Shown: piece by piece, positions 7,894-16,719 of the stretch
How the letters are laid out: every line of letters begins with the position of its first letter
Numbering within the stretch: the first letter of the stretch is position 1
NCBI GenBank assembly: GCA_965218555.1
Contig: OZ244625.1
Span: 3,534,001-3,598,000, forward strand
Direction: 5' to 3'
DNA: 64,000 bases
Source: JAPPLB01 sp965218555
GTDB taxonomy: Bacteria > Acidobacteriota > Terriglobia > Bryobacterales > UBA6623
Notes under the pieces: model-generated
What the model was told of the DNA's origin: nothing
Seen by the model: only the letters and a program-made list of their open reading frames with translations
Databases searched by the model: none
Translations under genes and position numbers: made by a program

Positions 7894-10749
7894 ATGGCTG
7901 ACCTGCACAAAGAAACGGCCGGCGTGCAGCCTGTGCACAACGGTCAGGAGCGTTTGTTCGCGGTGGTGGAACAGCTTGTCTCCGAACTGCATCCGGGGCG
8001 CCGCGATCAAGTGCGGATCACAGCGGCAAGCCGCCTGGAGCGTGATCTGGCAATCGACAGCCTGGGACGCGCTGAACTGCTGCGGCGCATTGAGAAGACC
8101 TTCGACGTTCGCTTGCCCGACGGCCTGCTGGGCACGGCGGAGTCGATCGCGGATCTCCTCGACGGACTTGCGCATAAAACGGCCGCAGTCGGCGGCCCCG
8201 ACCTGTTGTCCGTCGCCTCCGCCGCCGAGGGCGTAGCCGCTACGCCGAGTACGGCGACGACACTGGTCGACGTCCTCGAAGCGCATGCCGCCCACGAGGC
8301 GGGACGAACTCACATTCTTCTCACGGACGCACCGCCGGACACTGCGACGATCACCTACGGCGGGTTGTCCGCGGCGGCGTGGATGGTAGCCGCGGGCCTT
8401 GTGGAGCACGACGTCAGGCAAGAAGACCGTGTCGCCATGATGCTGCCCACGGGGGCAGACTTCTTCGAGGGGTTCTTCGGGGCGCTGTGTGCGGGAGCAA
8501 CGCCGGTTCCGATCTATCCGCCGGCTCGCCTGTCGCAGTTGGAAGATCACCTGCGAAGACAAGCTGCGATCCTGAACAATGCCGAGGCAAAGGTCCTGAT
8601 CACGGCGCCGGAAGCCCGCGGCGCGGCGCGGCTGTTGCGAGCCCTCGTCCCGTCACTACGCTTCCTCGACACAGTCGCGGACCTGAAATCGGACGGCCGC
8701 TCGATGGATCCCGTCACTTTGCGATCGGACGACTTGGCCCTGTTGCAGTACACCTCAGGCAGCACCGGGGACCCGAAGGGCGTCGTGCTGAGCCATCGTA
8801 ATCTGCTCGCGAATCTCCGGGCGATCGGTGAAGTCTTCCACCCCGTCCCGGGCGACACCGTTGTCAGTTGGCTGCCGCTCTACCACGACATGGGCCTGAT
8901 CGGCGCCTGGCTGGGCAGTCTCTACTACGCCCTGCCGCTCGTTCTGATGTCCCCATTGACGTTCTTGTCGCGGCCGGAAAGATGGTTGTGGGCCATTCAT
9001 CAGCACCGCGGAACGATCTCGGCGGCGCCGAATTTTGCGTACGAGATTTGCGCCGCCAAGGTGGAAGACGATCAAATTGCGGGCCTGGATTTGAGTTCCG
9101 CACGGATCCTGATGAACGGCGCCGAACCGGTCAGCGGACTGTCGATTCGCAAGTTCACGGAGCGGTTCAAGACCTACGGTCTACGGCCTGAAGCGATCGC
9201 CCCGGTATACGGCATGGCCGAGAACTCGCTGGCTCTCGCCGCGACGCCGCCGGAACGTCTGCCGCGCGTGGACCGGATTCGCCGCAGCTTCTTGATGACG
9301 CGTGGTGAAGCCGTTCCGGCAGGCTCGGTGGATGAGGACGTGCAGGAAGTGGTCTCCTGCGGGCGGGCCCTGCCCCGTCATCACCTTCGGATCTTGGATG
9401 ACGCCGGCTGCGAGTTGGGCGAGCGCCGCGAGGGGAAGATTCAGTTCCGCGGGCCTTCGGCGACGAGCGGGTATTTTCATAACGAAGAAAAGACCGTCGA
9501 ACTGATACGCGATGGTTGGCTCGAAAGCGGCGACCGCGGCTATCTCGCGGACGGCGAGATCCACCTCACCGGCCGCTCGAAGGACATCATTATCCGCGCG
9601 GGCCGCAATATTTATCCGCACGAAGTCGAGGAAGCGATCGGGCAGATCAAAGAGGTGCGGAAGGGCTGTGTAGCCGTGTTCGGGACGACGGACGCGCAGA
9701 CAGGGATCGAAAGAGTCGTTGTGGTTGCGGAAACGAGGCTTGAGGACAAGGGTGCGAAAGACGCCGTGCGCAGCGAGATCAAACGGATCGCCACCGAAAT
9801 CATGGAAGCACGTCCGGATGAGGTGGTTCTGGTGCGCCCGCAGATGGTCCCGAAGACATCCAGCGGCAAGATCCGGCGTTCGTCGACGCGCGAACGCTAT
9901 GAGCAGGGTCTTTTCGAGGCGGGTCCGCGCGCCGTTTGGAAGCAGGTTGCATCACTGACGCTTGGCGCCGCCGCGAGCGGCGTGTCTCGGTTCATCAGAG
10001 GAACCGGCCGCTGGATCTACGGCAATTACTGGTGGCTCGTGATACTGGGTTGCGTTCTCGGAACCTGGGTATCGCTGCTGATCCTCCCCAAGCGCGCTCG
10101 CTGGACGGCGGTGCGCACGTGGGGGCGGTTGATCCTGGGACTGACGTTCACCAAGACTACCTTGGAAGGCGCTGAACTGATGCCAAGCCGGGGCGGCGTC
10201 GTGGTGATCAACCACGCCAGCTACCTTGACTCGATTGTCGTGGCGGCGATGGTGCCGGGGCCTCTGAGTTTCGTTGTGAAAGATGATCTCAGCGAGTTCA
10301 AATGGTTCCGGTCGTTTCTCGAACGCATGGATGCCCTGTTCGTCCAGCGTCTGGATGTCGCGGCAAGCGTCGAAGATGCCGGGAAGGTGATTGAGGCGGC
10401 CAAAGCCGGCCGGCGAACCGCCGTTTTCCCGGAAGGCACGTTTATCCCCAGAGATGGCTTGTTGCCGTTTCGTCTGGGGGCGTTCGTGGTGGCCGCGGAG
10501 ACACGAACGCCGGTGATTCCGGTGGCTCTTCGAGGGACGCGGCACATCCTGCGTGACGAGCATTGGCTCCCGAACCGCGGAGCGGTCCACGTCAAGATAC
10601 TGCCGTTGATTGTCCCGCAAGCAAGCGGCTTCAGCGAAGCGATTCGACTGCGCAATGAGGCGCGGGCGGCGATCCTTCCGCACTGCGGAGAGCCGGATCG
10701 GGGTGACGAGCAATTGTTGTTTACGGCCGCGGGTCTGGAGCGCATCTAG
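7894..10749 (+). CDS. trifunctional acyl carrier protein - fatty acyl-AMP ligase - lysophospholipid acyltransferase
   Basis: 951 aa in three parts. Residues 18-90: acyl carrier domain, with the phosphopantetheine serine in LAIDSLGRAELL (Ser56). Residues about 115-670: acyl-AMP ligase of the FAAL/acyl-CoA-synthetase superfamily, with YTSGSTGDPKG (about 286), SWLPLYHDMGLIG, PVYGMAENSLAL, GWLESGDRGYL and KTSSGKIRR. After a hydrophobic segment (about 711-731) comes a PlsC-type acyltransferase: NHASYLDS (about 773, HX4D) and FPEGTF (about 845). The layout suggests the ligase charges the built-in carrier and the PlsC domain passes the acyl chain to a lysophospholipid or glycerolipid at the inner membrane. 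E. coli Aas has the same two enzymes in the opposite order and no carrier. The MFS gene follows after 3 bases. Confidence 0.88.
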   Translation: MADLHKETAGVQPVHNGQERLFAVVEQLVSELHPGRRDQVRITAASRLERDLAIDSLGRAELLRRIEKTFDVRLPDGLLGTAESIADLLDGLAHKTAAVGGPDLLSVASAAEGVAATPSTATTLVDVLEAHAAHEAGRTHILLTDAPPDTATITYGGLSAAAWMVAAGLVEHDVRQEDRVAMMLPTGADFFEGFFGALCAGATPVPIYPPARLSQLEDHLRRQAAILNNAEAKVLITAPEARGAARLLRALVPSLRFLDTVADLKSDGRSMDPVTLRSDDLALLQYTSGSTGDPKGVVLSHRNLLANLRAIGEVFHPVPGDTVVSWLPLYHDMGLIGAWLGSLYYALPLVLMSPLTFLSRPERWLWAIHQHRGTISAAPNFAYEICAAKVEDDQIAGLDLSSARILMNGAEPVSGLSIRKFTERFKTYGLRPEAIAPVYGMAENSLALAATPPERLPRVDRIRRSFLMTRGEAVPAGSVDEDVQEVVSCGRALPRHHLRILDDAGCELGERREGKIQFRGPSATSGYFHNEEKTVELIRDGWLESGDRGYLADGEIHLTGRSKDIIIRAGRNIYPHEVEEAIGQIKEVRKGCVAVFGTTDAQTGIERVVVVAETRLEDKGAKDAVRSEIKRIATEIMEARPDEVVLVRPQMVPKTSSGKIRRSSTRERYEQGLFEAGPRAVWKQVASLTLGAAASGVSRFIRGTGRWIYGNYWWLVILGCVLGTWVSLLILPKRARWTAVRTWGRLILGLTFTKTTLEGAELMPSRGGVVVINHASYLDSIVVAAMVPGPLSFVVKDDLSEFKWFRSFLERMDALFVQRLDVAASVEDAGKVIEAAKAGRRTAVFPEGTFIPRDGLLPFRLGAFVVAAETRTPVIPVALRGTRHILRDEHWLPNRGAVHVKILPLIVPQASGFSEAIRLRNEARAAILPHCGEPDRGDEQLLFTAAGLERI

Positions 10750-10752
10750 GAG

Positions 10753-12066
10753 ATGAACCAAGCCGCGGCGCCTCGCCGGAGCATCCTTGACAGGCTGGGT
10801 TTGCATCGCCCGGATCTGCGGGCTTGGGCGATGTATGACTGGGCGAACTCGGCATTCGCCACGACGATGATGGCGGCCGTGCTGCCGGTCTATTACCACC
10901 AGGTCGCCGCGGTGGATCTGCCGGAAAATCTGCGGACGTCTTACTGGGGCTATACGCAGACGGTGGCCTTGGTGATCGTCGCCTTCCTCTCGCCGGTGCT
11001 GGGCGCGGCGGCGGACAGCCTGGGCGCAAAGAAGAGATTCCTGCGGTTCTTCATTTCGTTTGGGTTCGTAGGGTGTCTGGCGCTTTGGTTCGCTACACAA
11101 GGGCGTTGGCTGTTTGCGTCCATCGCTTTCATTGTGGGGAACATCGGGTTCGCGGCGGCGGATGTTTTCTACGAGTCACTATTGCCTCATATCGCAAGAC
11201 CCCAGGAGATTGACCGCGTCTCGACCGCCGGATATGCGTTGGGTTATGTCGGTGGCGGGTTGCTGTTGGCGGTTCAGCTTGCATGGATCACGTACCCGCA
11301 GATATTCGGACTGGCCGATGCCGCCGTGGGATCACGGCTGGCGTTCGTGAGCGTGGCGATCTGGTGGGTGCTGTTCTCGATTCCCCTGTTTCGCACCGTG
11401 AAAGAACCGGCCCATAGGGGCAAGGGAATGGCGACACTGGGCGGGGGGCTGACCGACGGCTTTCAGCAGCTCGCGGCCACATTTCGCGAAATCAGGAGTT
11501 ACCGCGAGGCTTTCTTGTTCTTGCTGGCCTTCTGGCTCTATAACGACGGGATCATCACCATCGTCAAGATGGCGGCCATCTATGGCGCCGAAATCGGCAT
11601 TGGGCAGACAGACTTGATCGGCGCGTTGCTGATCGTCCAGTTCCTCGGGATTCCTTGCACGTTCGCGTTCGGGGCATTGGCCGAACGGATTGGGGCCAAG
11701 CGCGCGATCATGGCGAGTCTTGTCGTGTACACGGGGATTTCGGTGCTGGGCTACTTCATGAGCACGGCGCTGCATTTTTGGATACTGGCTTGCGCGGTGG
11801 CTCTCGTGCAGGGGGGAAGTCAGGCGCTGAGCCGATCGCTGTTCGCGACGTTGATTCCGGCGAAGAAGTCATCCCAGTTCTTTGGTTTCTACAACGTGAG
11901 CGGGCGGTTTGGAACGATCGTCGGGCCGTTCGTGTTTGCGGTGGTGAGCCAGGCGGCGGGCGGTAGTCGGCTGAGTATTCTTTCGCTGATCGTCTTCTTT
12001 GTGGGGGGAATGCTGGTGCTGGCTCGAGTGGATGAAAACGCCGGCAAGCTACGGGTCTCGGCCTGA
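10753..12066 (+). CDS. UMF1-family MFS transporter (Atg22-like)
   Basis: 437 aa with about 12 hydrophobic segments. The start WAMYDWANSAFATTMMAAVL is the hallmark of the UMF1 family; YWGYTQTVALVIVAFLSPVL and GAAADSLGAKKRFLRF follow. The ribosome site AGGAG overlaps the stop codon of the upstream acyl-transfer gene, so the two are translationally coupled. Family substrates are mostly unknown (yeast Atg22 exports amino acids). By analogy with the LplT-Aas pair, this one might move lysophospholipid or another lipid-linked molecule to the fused acyltransferase; that is inference from position only. Confidence 0.85.
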   Translation: MNQAAAPRRSILDRLGLHRPDLRAWAMYDWANSAFATTMMAAVLPVYYHQVAAVDLPENLRTSYWGYTQTVALVIVAFLSPVLGAAADSLGAKKRFLRFFISFGFVGCLALWFATQGRWLFASIAFIVGNIGFAAADVFYESLLPHIARPQEIDRVSTAGYALGYVGGGLLLAVQLAWITYPQIFGLADAAVGSRLAFVSVAIWWVLFSIPLFRTVKEPAHRGKGMATLGGGLTDGFQQLAATFREIRSYREAFLFLLAFWLYNDGIITIVKMAAIYGAEIGIGQTDLIGALLIVQFLGIPCTFAFGALAERIGAKRAIMASLVVYTGISVLGYFMSTALHFWILACAVALVQGGSQALSRSLFATLIPAKKSSQFFGFYNVSGRFGTIVGPFVFAVVSQAAGGSRLSILSLIVFFVGGMLVLARVDENAGKLRVSA

Positions 12067-12335
12067 CGAAACAGTCCGATACATCCTCTGGCCGGGGGCC
12101 GGTAGCCTGAAATCGAATCCCGCCCGGAGGGAGATCTGCTCGGGGGGGGATCCGGCGCGAGGGGCCCTGCTGCATCGCCGGTGGCCGGCGAGATTCGACC
12201 CCGGAGAAGAAGATCCAATACCTGAAAAGAGCTGCTGGACGAGACGAAGGCGCGCGCCGTCAAGTTCCGTGCCGGCGGAAGAATGAGCGCCAACCACTTC
12301 GCTGCTTTATCGGGTTTGCTGTGTGGTGTGCAAGG

Positions 12336-12638
12336 CTAAACAGTTTGGTCGCCGGGACCGGTTGGGGGAGGCTCCAGGGACTGAAGCCCCTTTCCAGGTT
12401 TGAAGCGAACTGCCTTGCCGGGCGAAATCCGCACTTCTTCGCCGGTTCGCGGGTTACGGCCGATGCCGGTTTTGCGCGGTCTGACGTTGAAGACCCCGAA
12501 GCCTCGTAACTCAAGCCGTTCCCCGCGTTTCATAGCCCGTTTCATCGTCTCGAAGACCGTTTCGACGGCCATCTCTGCCCTCGTCTTGCTCAGACCTGTG
12601 CGGTTAACGACGTTCGTAACAATGTCGTACTTGATCAT
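12336..12638 (-). CDS. HU/IHF-family DNA-binding protein
   Basis: 100 aa. The fold signature is clear: MIKYDIVTNVVNRTGLSK, a helix AVETVFETMKRAMKRGE, then the beta-arm LRGFGVFNVRPRKTGIGRNP with the intercalating proline in RNPRTGEEV, and AVRFKPGK. The C-terminal 15 residues (SLEPPPTGPGDQTV) form a proline-rich tail beyond the usual 90-95 aa. Such dimers bend DNA and organise the nucleoid. It is transcribed leftward from a good promoter (12682-12711), away from infC. HU and IHF subunits cannot be told apart here. Confidence 0.9.
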   Translation of the reverse strand: MIKYDIVTNVVNRTGLSKTRAEMAVETVFETMKRAMKRGERLELRGFGVFNVRPRKTGIGRNPRTGEEVRISPGKAVRFKPGKGLQSLEPPPTGPGDQTV

Positions 12639-12681
12639 TCTTGATAGGGGTCGGCGGGTTCCACCACAGAATATTGTGAAT

Positions 12682-12711
12682 ATGCTAGGTAACCCGCAAG
12701 TGCTTTGTCAA
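12682..12711 (-). promoter_or_regulatory. sigma70 promoter of the HU/IHF-like gene
   Basis: On the minus strand: consensus TTGACA (12711-12706), an 18-base spacer and TAGCAT (12687-12682). Transcription would start near 12675, giving a leader of about 35 bases. Confidence 0.65.
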
Positions 12712-12962
12712 GAACCATTTTCAGTTGGTCGAGACAGCACGGAACGTCTGGCGTCAGACGCCTCCGACTGCCGGCGACAACCGTGCCACGACAAGAACTC
12801 CGCCTCCTGAGCCGCGGAAGACGTCGGGAAGCGTAAGAGCGGTGCGTTCTTTTTTCCCCGCGAATCCCGGTGGTTGCAACCACTGCAAATAACAAGCGCG
12901 GGTTCCCATTGCTCCCGAGCGTCTCCTGTGAAAAGAAATGTAGCTCTTGCTCGTCGAACTCA

Positions 12963-13090
12963 TGGTACAATGACCGCACGTCCGCAACTCGGTGGACGGT
13001 ATCAAAGCAAACGGAACCATCAGCGACTTGGACGAGTCCATCGTTAGTGGAAGGGGATTGTGAGCCGGTAGCTCGACAATCCCTTTTTTG
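12963..13090 (+). ncRNA. candidate small RNA or infC leader attenuator
   Basis: An extended -10 (TGGTACAAT, 12963-12971) predicts a start near 12978. About 110 bases later there is a strong intrinsic terminator. The RNA between has self-complementary stretches (CGTCC with GGACG near 12979-12998, GGAC with GTCC near 13030-13038) and no open frame of note. It may be a free-standing small RNA or a terminated leader of infC, whose start lies 260 bases further on. No known RNA family is recognised. Confidence 0.4.
13054..13090 (+). terminator. intrinsic terminator upstream of infC
   Basis: Stem GGGATTGTGAGC (13054-13065), loop CGGTA, return arm GCTCGACAATCCC (13071-13083) with one bulged base, then six T (13084-13089). 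A textbook rho-independent terminator, placed upstream of a gene and not after one. Confidence 0.8.
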
Positions 13091-13350
13091 TTGACCCGGC
13101 ATCGATCGGGTTGACGACCGAAGTGGGAACACGTCATCTGGTCCCTATGAGACGCAGCGTATTTCGACGGGACGCTTCTCCCGATAGAAGCATGTTGCCC
13201 GTTGCGCTTCGAATATCATGTCCATGCGGAGCGGAAGGCGACTCGGATAAACCTCGGCTCCCGCGGCAAGACGCGTAGGCGGCGGGTTCGGATGGCAAAC
13301 CCCGCCGTCGCGGTCGAGCCTGGGAGTTGAACAACCAAAGGAGGCTTGTT
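13091..13350 (+). promoter_or_regulatory. long 5' leader of infC
   Basis: 260 bases without a convincing gene between the terminator and infC. Near its end GGCGGCGGGTT (about 13278-13288) can pair with AACCCCGCC (about 13298-13306), close to the ribosome site AAAGGAGG at 13337-13344. The hairpin may tune infC translation. No T-box sequence is visible and no thrS lies upstream. Confidence 0.35.
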
Positions 13351-13935
13351 ATTTTTCGAAGACCGTTTCGACCTTTCCGGCGAGCCCGGAAAGACAATGT
13401 CAATCAGTTCATTCGGGCGAAGCAGGTTCGCGTAGTGTTTCCGAATGGCGAAACCGAGGTCCTGCCGACCCATGTCGGCGTGAGGAAGGCCAAGGAACAA
13501 GGCCTTGATCTCGTACTCGTTTCTCCGACGGCGGATCCCCCCGTGTGCAAGGTGATGGACTACGGGGAGTACACGTATCAGGAGAAAAAGAAGAAGAACG
13601 AAGCGAAGAAGAAGCAGCACCGGATGGAAGTGAAGGAAGTGAAGTTCCGTCCGAATACCGACGACCACGACTACAACTTCAAGAAAAACCATGCGTTGCG
13701 CTTCCTCAAGGACGGCAACAAGGTGAAGGCGGTCGTGTTCTTCCGAGGACGCGAGATCACGCACTCAGACCTCGGCCAGAAGATCCTGGCCAGTCTCGCC
13801 AAAGACGTGGCGGACTTCGGGGAAATCGAAGGACGTCCGCGACTGGAAGGCCGCCAGATGCATGTGATCATCGGTCCCCGAAAGAGCAAGAAGAAAGAAT
13901 CGGCTACGGCTCGGCCGCAGGCAGCCGCTTCGTAG
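13351..13935 (+). CDS. infC: translation initiation factor IF-3, AUU start
   Basis: 194 aa if it starts at ATT 13351. The only strong ribosome site, AAAGGAGG (13337-13344), is 6 bases before this ATT; the frame has no ATG or GTG near the N-terminus, and the upstream TTG (13327) lies before the ribosome site. IF-3 landmarks: NQFIRAKQVRVVFPNGET at the N-domain start, PPVCKVMDYGEYTYQEKK, a lysine-rich linker, and the C-domain KEVKFRPNTDDHDYNFKKNH with KAVVFFRGREITHSDLG. IF-3 binds the 30S subunit and rejects non-AUG starts; E. coli infC itself uses AUU to autoregulate. rpmI and rplT, usual partners, do not follow: the next gene is a dehydrogenase after 179 bases. Confidence 0.93.
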   Translation: MFRRPFRPFRRARKDNVNQFIRAKQVRVVFPNGETEVLPTHVGVRKAKEQGLDLVLVSPTADPPVCKVMDYGEYTYQEKKKKNEAKKKQHRMEVKEVKFRPNTDDHDYNFKKNHALRFLKDGNKVKAVVFFRGREITHSDLGQKILASLAKDVADFGEIEGRPRLEGRQMHVIIGPRKSKKKESATARPQAAAS

Positions 13936-14114
13936 CACACTGCCCGCCCACGACGGCGAATGGGTCGGACACTTCCGGCCTGCCTGTCGGGTTGAAGTGT
14001 GCCTCACTCGTCCTCAGCCGTGCGGCGGTTTGCCGGACTTTCTCAGAAAGCGGGCCTGGGGTCTGCGAGAATAGCGCTTCTTCCCGGTAGTGGCCGGGGC
14101 GGAAGGGAATTGCG

Positions 14115-15215
14115 ATGAGACAGGTGAAAGCCGCGGTGCTGGTGGAGTATGAGAAACCGCTCGAAATCCGCGAATACCAGAGGCTTGAAAAAGTGGGGCC
14201 GGGTGAGGCGCTGGTCCGCGTCGACTTGGCGGGGATTTGCGGTACGGACGTGCATCTCTGGCATGGGCAGCTCCCGATACCGCTTCCCGTGATCCTCGGC
14301 CATGAAACCGCCGGCCGCGTCGTGGCGCTCGGTGAGGGCCTGCGCGATGATTGGCGCGGATGGCCCGTAACGGTAGGCGACCGCGTCACCTGGGCCAGCT
14401 CGGTGACGTGCGGATCCTGTTACTACTGCCGGCGGAAGAACCAACCGACGCGGTGCTTCGCGCGAAAGGCCTACGGCATTTCCTACTGCGCCGACGAGGC
14501 TCCCCATCTGCGGGGCGGCTATGCCGAGTACATATTGCTACGGGCGGGTACCGCGTTGTTTCGGATTCCCGATTCAGTGCCGACGGAATCGGTTGTTGGC
14601 GCGGGATGCGCGCTGGTGACGGCGATTCATGGCATTGAGAGAGCTTCGATCTCGTGGGGCGATACGGTTGTCATTCAGGGAACCGGGCCGGTGGGGCTGG
14701 CGGCGCTGGCGATTGCAAGAGAGGCCGGAGCTTCAAAGGTCGTTGCGATCGGAGGACCGAAGCACCGGCTTGATCTTGCCCGCGAGTTTGGAGCGAATGC
14801 CGTTGTCGACATGGAAGACGCGACAACACCCGCGGAGCGCGCCAGACAAGCGTTGGCCACGGTCGGTTCTTATGGAGCTGACGTCGTGATCGAGTGCGTT
14901 GGTCATCCCGCTGTCGTGAACGAGGGTATGGATTTGTGTCGCGACGGAGGCAAGCTGTTGGTGCTGGGCCAGTATGCCGACGCGGGAACCATCGATTTTC
15001 GCCCTCACACGATTACTCGCAAGCAGTTGCAATTGATTGGGTCGTGGGGGTTCGAGCCGCGGCACGTCCATGCCGGGTTGAATCTGTTGGAGCACAGCGC
15101 TTGGAAAGAGTTGTTTGCCGGCGAGATCACTCACCGCTTTCCGCTGGCGGAGGCAAACGAGGCGCTGGAGACGGTGCGGCAGTGGCGATCCGGCAAGACC
15201 GTGATCCAACCGTAG
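14115..15215 (+). CDS. zinc-dependent medium-chain alcohol dehydrogenase family protein
   Basis: 366 aa. Catalytic zinc ligands in GICGTDVHLWHG and GHETAGRV; structural zinc cysteines in SVTCGSCYYCRRKNQPTRC. The Rossmann part begins VVIQGTGPVGLAALAIA, with VVAIGGPKHRLDLAREFGA; DVVIECVGHP follows. Complete, typical length. The substrate is unknown; sorbitol/threonine dehydrogenase-like relatives oxidise polyols or amino alcohols. Upstream TGGCCGGGGCGGAAGGG gives a usable GGAAGGG ribosome site. It stands alone between infC and a secreted hydrolase. Confidence 0.87.
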   Translation: MRQVKAAVLVEYEKPLEIREYQRLEKVGPGEALVRVDLAGICGTDVHLWHGQLPIPLPVILGHETAGRVVALGEGLRDDWRGWPVTVGDRVTWASSVTCGSCYYCRRKNQPTRCFARKAYGISYCADEAPHLRGGYAEYILLRAGTALFRIPDSVPTESVVGAGCALVTAIHGIERASISWGDTVVIQGTGPVGLAALAIAREAGASKVVAIGGPKHRLDLAREFGANAVVDMEDATTPAERARQALATVGSYGADVVIECVGHPAVVNEGMDLCRDGGKLLVLGQYADAGTIDFRPHTITRKQLQLIGSWGFEPRHVHAGLNLLEHSAWKELFAGEITHRFPLAEANEALETVRQWRSGKTVIQP

Positions 15216-15278
15216 GGCCTCCCGCTGCGTCCTGTTAGAAGGCGATGGCGATTTCGCACACCGTCGCTGGAGTGACTC

Positions 15279-16358
15279 ATGAACAACCTTGCTTCCGTCG
15301 TTGTGTTGACGCTCGCGATCTTCGAGCCCCTCAGTGGACAGGCTCTGCGCTTCGCGGACTTGGGCGACTGCAATCTCAAGAACGACTCCGTCATCAAGAA
15401 CTGTCGAGTCGCCTATCGAACCTTCGGCGCACTCAACGCGGACCGCTCGAATGTGGTGCTGTTCCCAAGCTGGTTCTCCGGGACCACCGAAGACCTGGCT
15501 CGTTTCATCGGACCGCGCGCCATGGTCGACTCGTCCAAGCACTTCGTCATAGCGGTCGGAGCGTTCGGTAACGGTGTTTCGTCGTCGTCGTCGAACAGTC
15601 CCTCGCAAGGCGGCGGCGCCTTCCCGGAATTCACGATCGGAGACATGGTCACGGCCCAGCATCGACTGCTGACCGAAGTGCTCGGTATCAGACATGTGCG
15701 TGCCGTGGTGGGGATCTCGATGGGAGGGATGCAAGTGTTCGAGTGGTTGACCTCCTACCCGCGATTCATGGATCAGGCCGTGAGTATCGTGGGTTCTCCG
15801 AGGCTGGGGGCCTACGACGTTCTGCTGTGGCAAGCAGAGCTGAACGCGATCGAAAGAGCGTTGGCGGCGTATTCAGACGTTCGGCAAGCCCGGGCTGCCG
15901 CGATGAGCGCCGTGGCGGAATTGCACGAGTTGGCGCTGCGAACGCCGGGGGCGTTCAATGCGGCGAACCAGGCGGCGCACGTCGAAGTACTCATCGCGAA
16001 GAAGTCGGCAGACCTCATCCTCAGGGCAGATCCTTATGATTGGGCAAGTCAGTTGCGAGCGATGATGACTCACGACATCTCTCGCGCATCCAGCAGTTCG
16101 ATGGACCGCATCGCTCTTCCCGTCAAGGGCAGGCTGCTCGTCGTTGTTGCCGAGCAGGACCACATGGTGACGCCCGGCTCGGCGCTGGAGTTCGCTCAAG
16201 CAGCTCAAGCGGAAACGTTGGTTGTTGACGGCGATTGCGGCCATCTTGTCTTCGAATGCGATGACGGCAAGGTAGCAGCAAGGGTACGCGAATTCCTGGC
16301 TCAGAACCGCGGTTCATTGCAACCGGCGGACCAGCGCGTTATAGATCCACGCGAATAG
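15279..16358 (+). CDS. MetX-like alpha/beta hydrolase, secreted
   Basis: 359 aa with a signal peptide (about residues 1-20). The alpha/beta-hydrolase core matches the homoserine O-acetyltransferase family: VAYRTFGALNADRSNVVLF, HFVIAVGAFGNGVSS, nucleophile elbow VVGISMGGMQVFEWL, then aspartate in VVVAEQDHMVTPG and histidine in DGDCGHLVFEC. True MetX is cytosolic and binds acetyl-CoA; the signal peptide and the loose N-terminal fit suggest a secreted hydrolase of the same fold. The C-terminal 45 bases overlap the convergent small gene on the other strand. Confidence 0.8.
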   Translation: MNNLASVVVLTLAIFEPLSGQALRFADLGDCNLKNDSVIKNCRVAYRTFGALNADRSNVVLFPSWFSGTTEDLARFIGPRAMVDSSKHFVIAVGAFGNGVSSSSSNSPSQGGGAFPEFTIGDMVTAQHRLLTEVLGIRHVRAVVGISMGGMQVFEWLTSYPRFMDQAVSIVGSPRLGAYDVLLWQAELNAIERALAAYSDVRQARAAAMSAVAELHELALRTPGAFNAANQAAHVEVLIAKKSADLILRADPYDWASQLRAMMTHDISRASSSSMDRIALPVKGRLLVVVAEQDHMVTPGSALEFAQAAQAETLVVDGDCGHLVFECDDGKVAARVREFLAQNRGSLQPADQRVIDPRE

Positions 16359-16577
16359 ACAGCCGGCGAAGGCGCCGTCCACGAGTCCGTAGAGAGTGCC
16401 GATAACAACGCTCTGCAAAGTGCGGGCGTGCTCGAAACCGGGGTAGACCGAACTGATCGAGGCCATGTACTCGGCGCCATAGGAGGGGTAGGCGAGGTTC
16501 ACGCAGCCGATGAAGCAGGTGCTGCCTCCAAGAAATAGCCCGGCGGTCAGGGCGAAAGCTTTTACGGAGATTTGCAT
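16314..16577 (-). CDS. small two-segment membrane protein (holin-like family name)
   Basis: 87 aa with two hydrophobic stretches: VKAFALTAGLFLGGSTCFIG (residues 5-24) and IGTLYGLVDGAFAGCLFAWI (about 59-78), separated by a short loop with tyrosines. The pattern KAFALTxG...VIGxxYGLVDGxxxGxxFAWLYN is that of small proteins often labelled bacteriophage holin in environmental genomes, though no phage genes are nearby. It overlaps the end of the upstream convergent hydrolase gene by 45 bases. Role unknown. Confidence 0.65.
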   Translation of the reverse strand: MQISVKAFALTAGLFLGGSTCFIGCVNLAYPSYGAEYMASISSVYPGFEHARTLQSVVIGTLYGLVDGAFAGCLFAWIYNALVRRLQ

Positions 16578-16719
16578 GGGTCGATCACGCTCTTTCGCAC
16601 ATTGGTTTGGCGCGTCCGGGGTCGTTGGTCCCCGACTGTGGCGGAGATATTCTATCGAATAGGGAGAAGGATGAGCTACGGGCCGGGACCTTCATCCTGA
16701 AAAAGGAAGTTCGAATAGC

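Noticed and set aside
13091..13350. T-box or other riboswitch before infC
   Set aside because: No AGGGTGG-type T-box sequence and no known aptamer pattern was found.
16314..16577. Prophage, suggested by the holin-like name of this family
   Set aside because: No lysin, structural or integrase gene is near; the protein family occurs widely outside phages.
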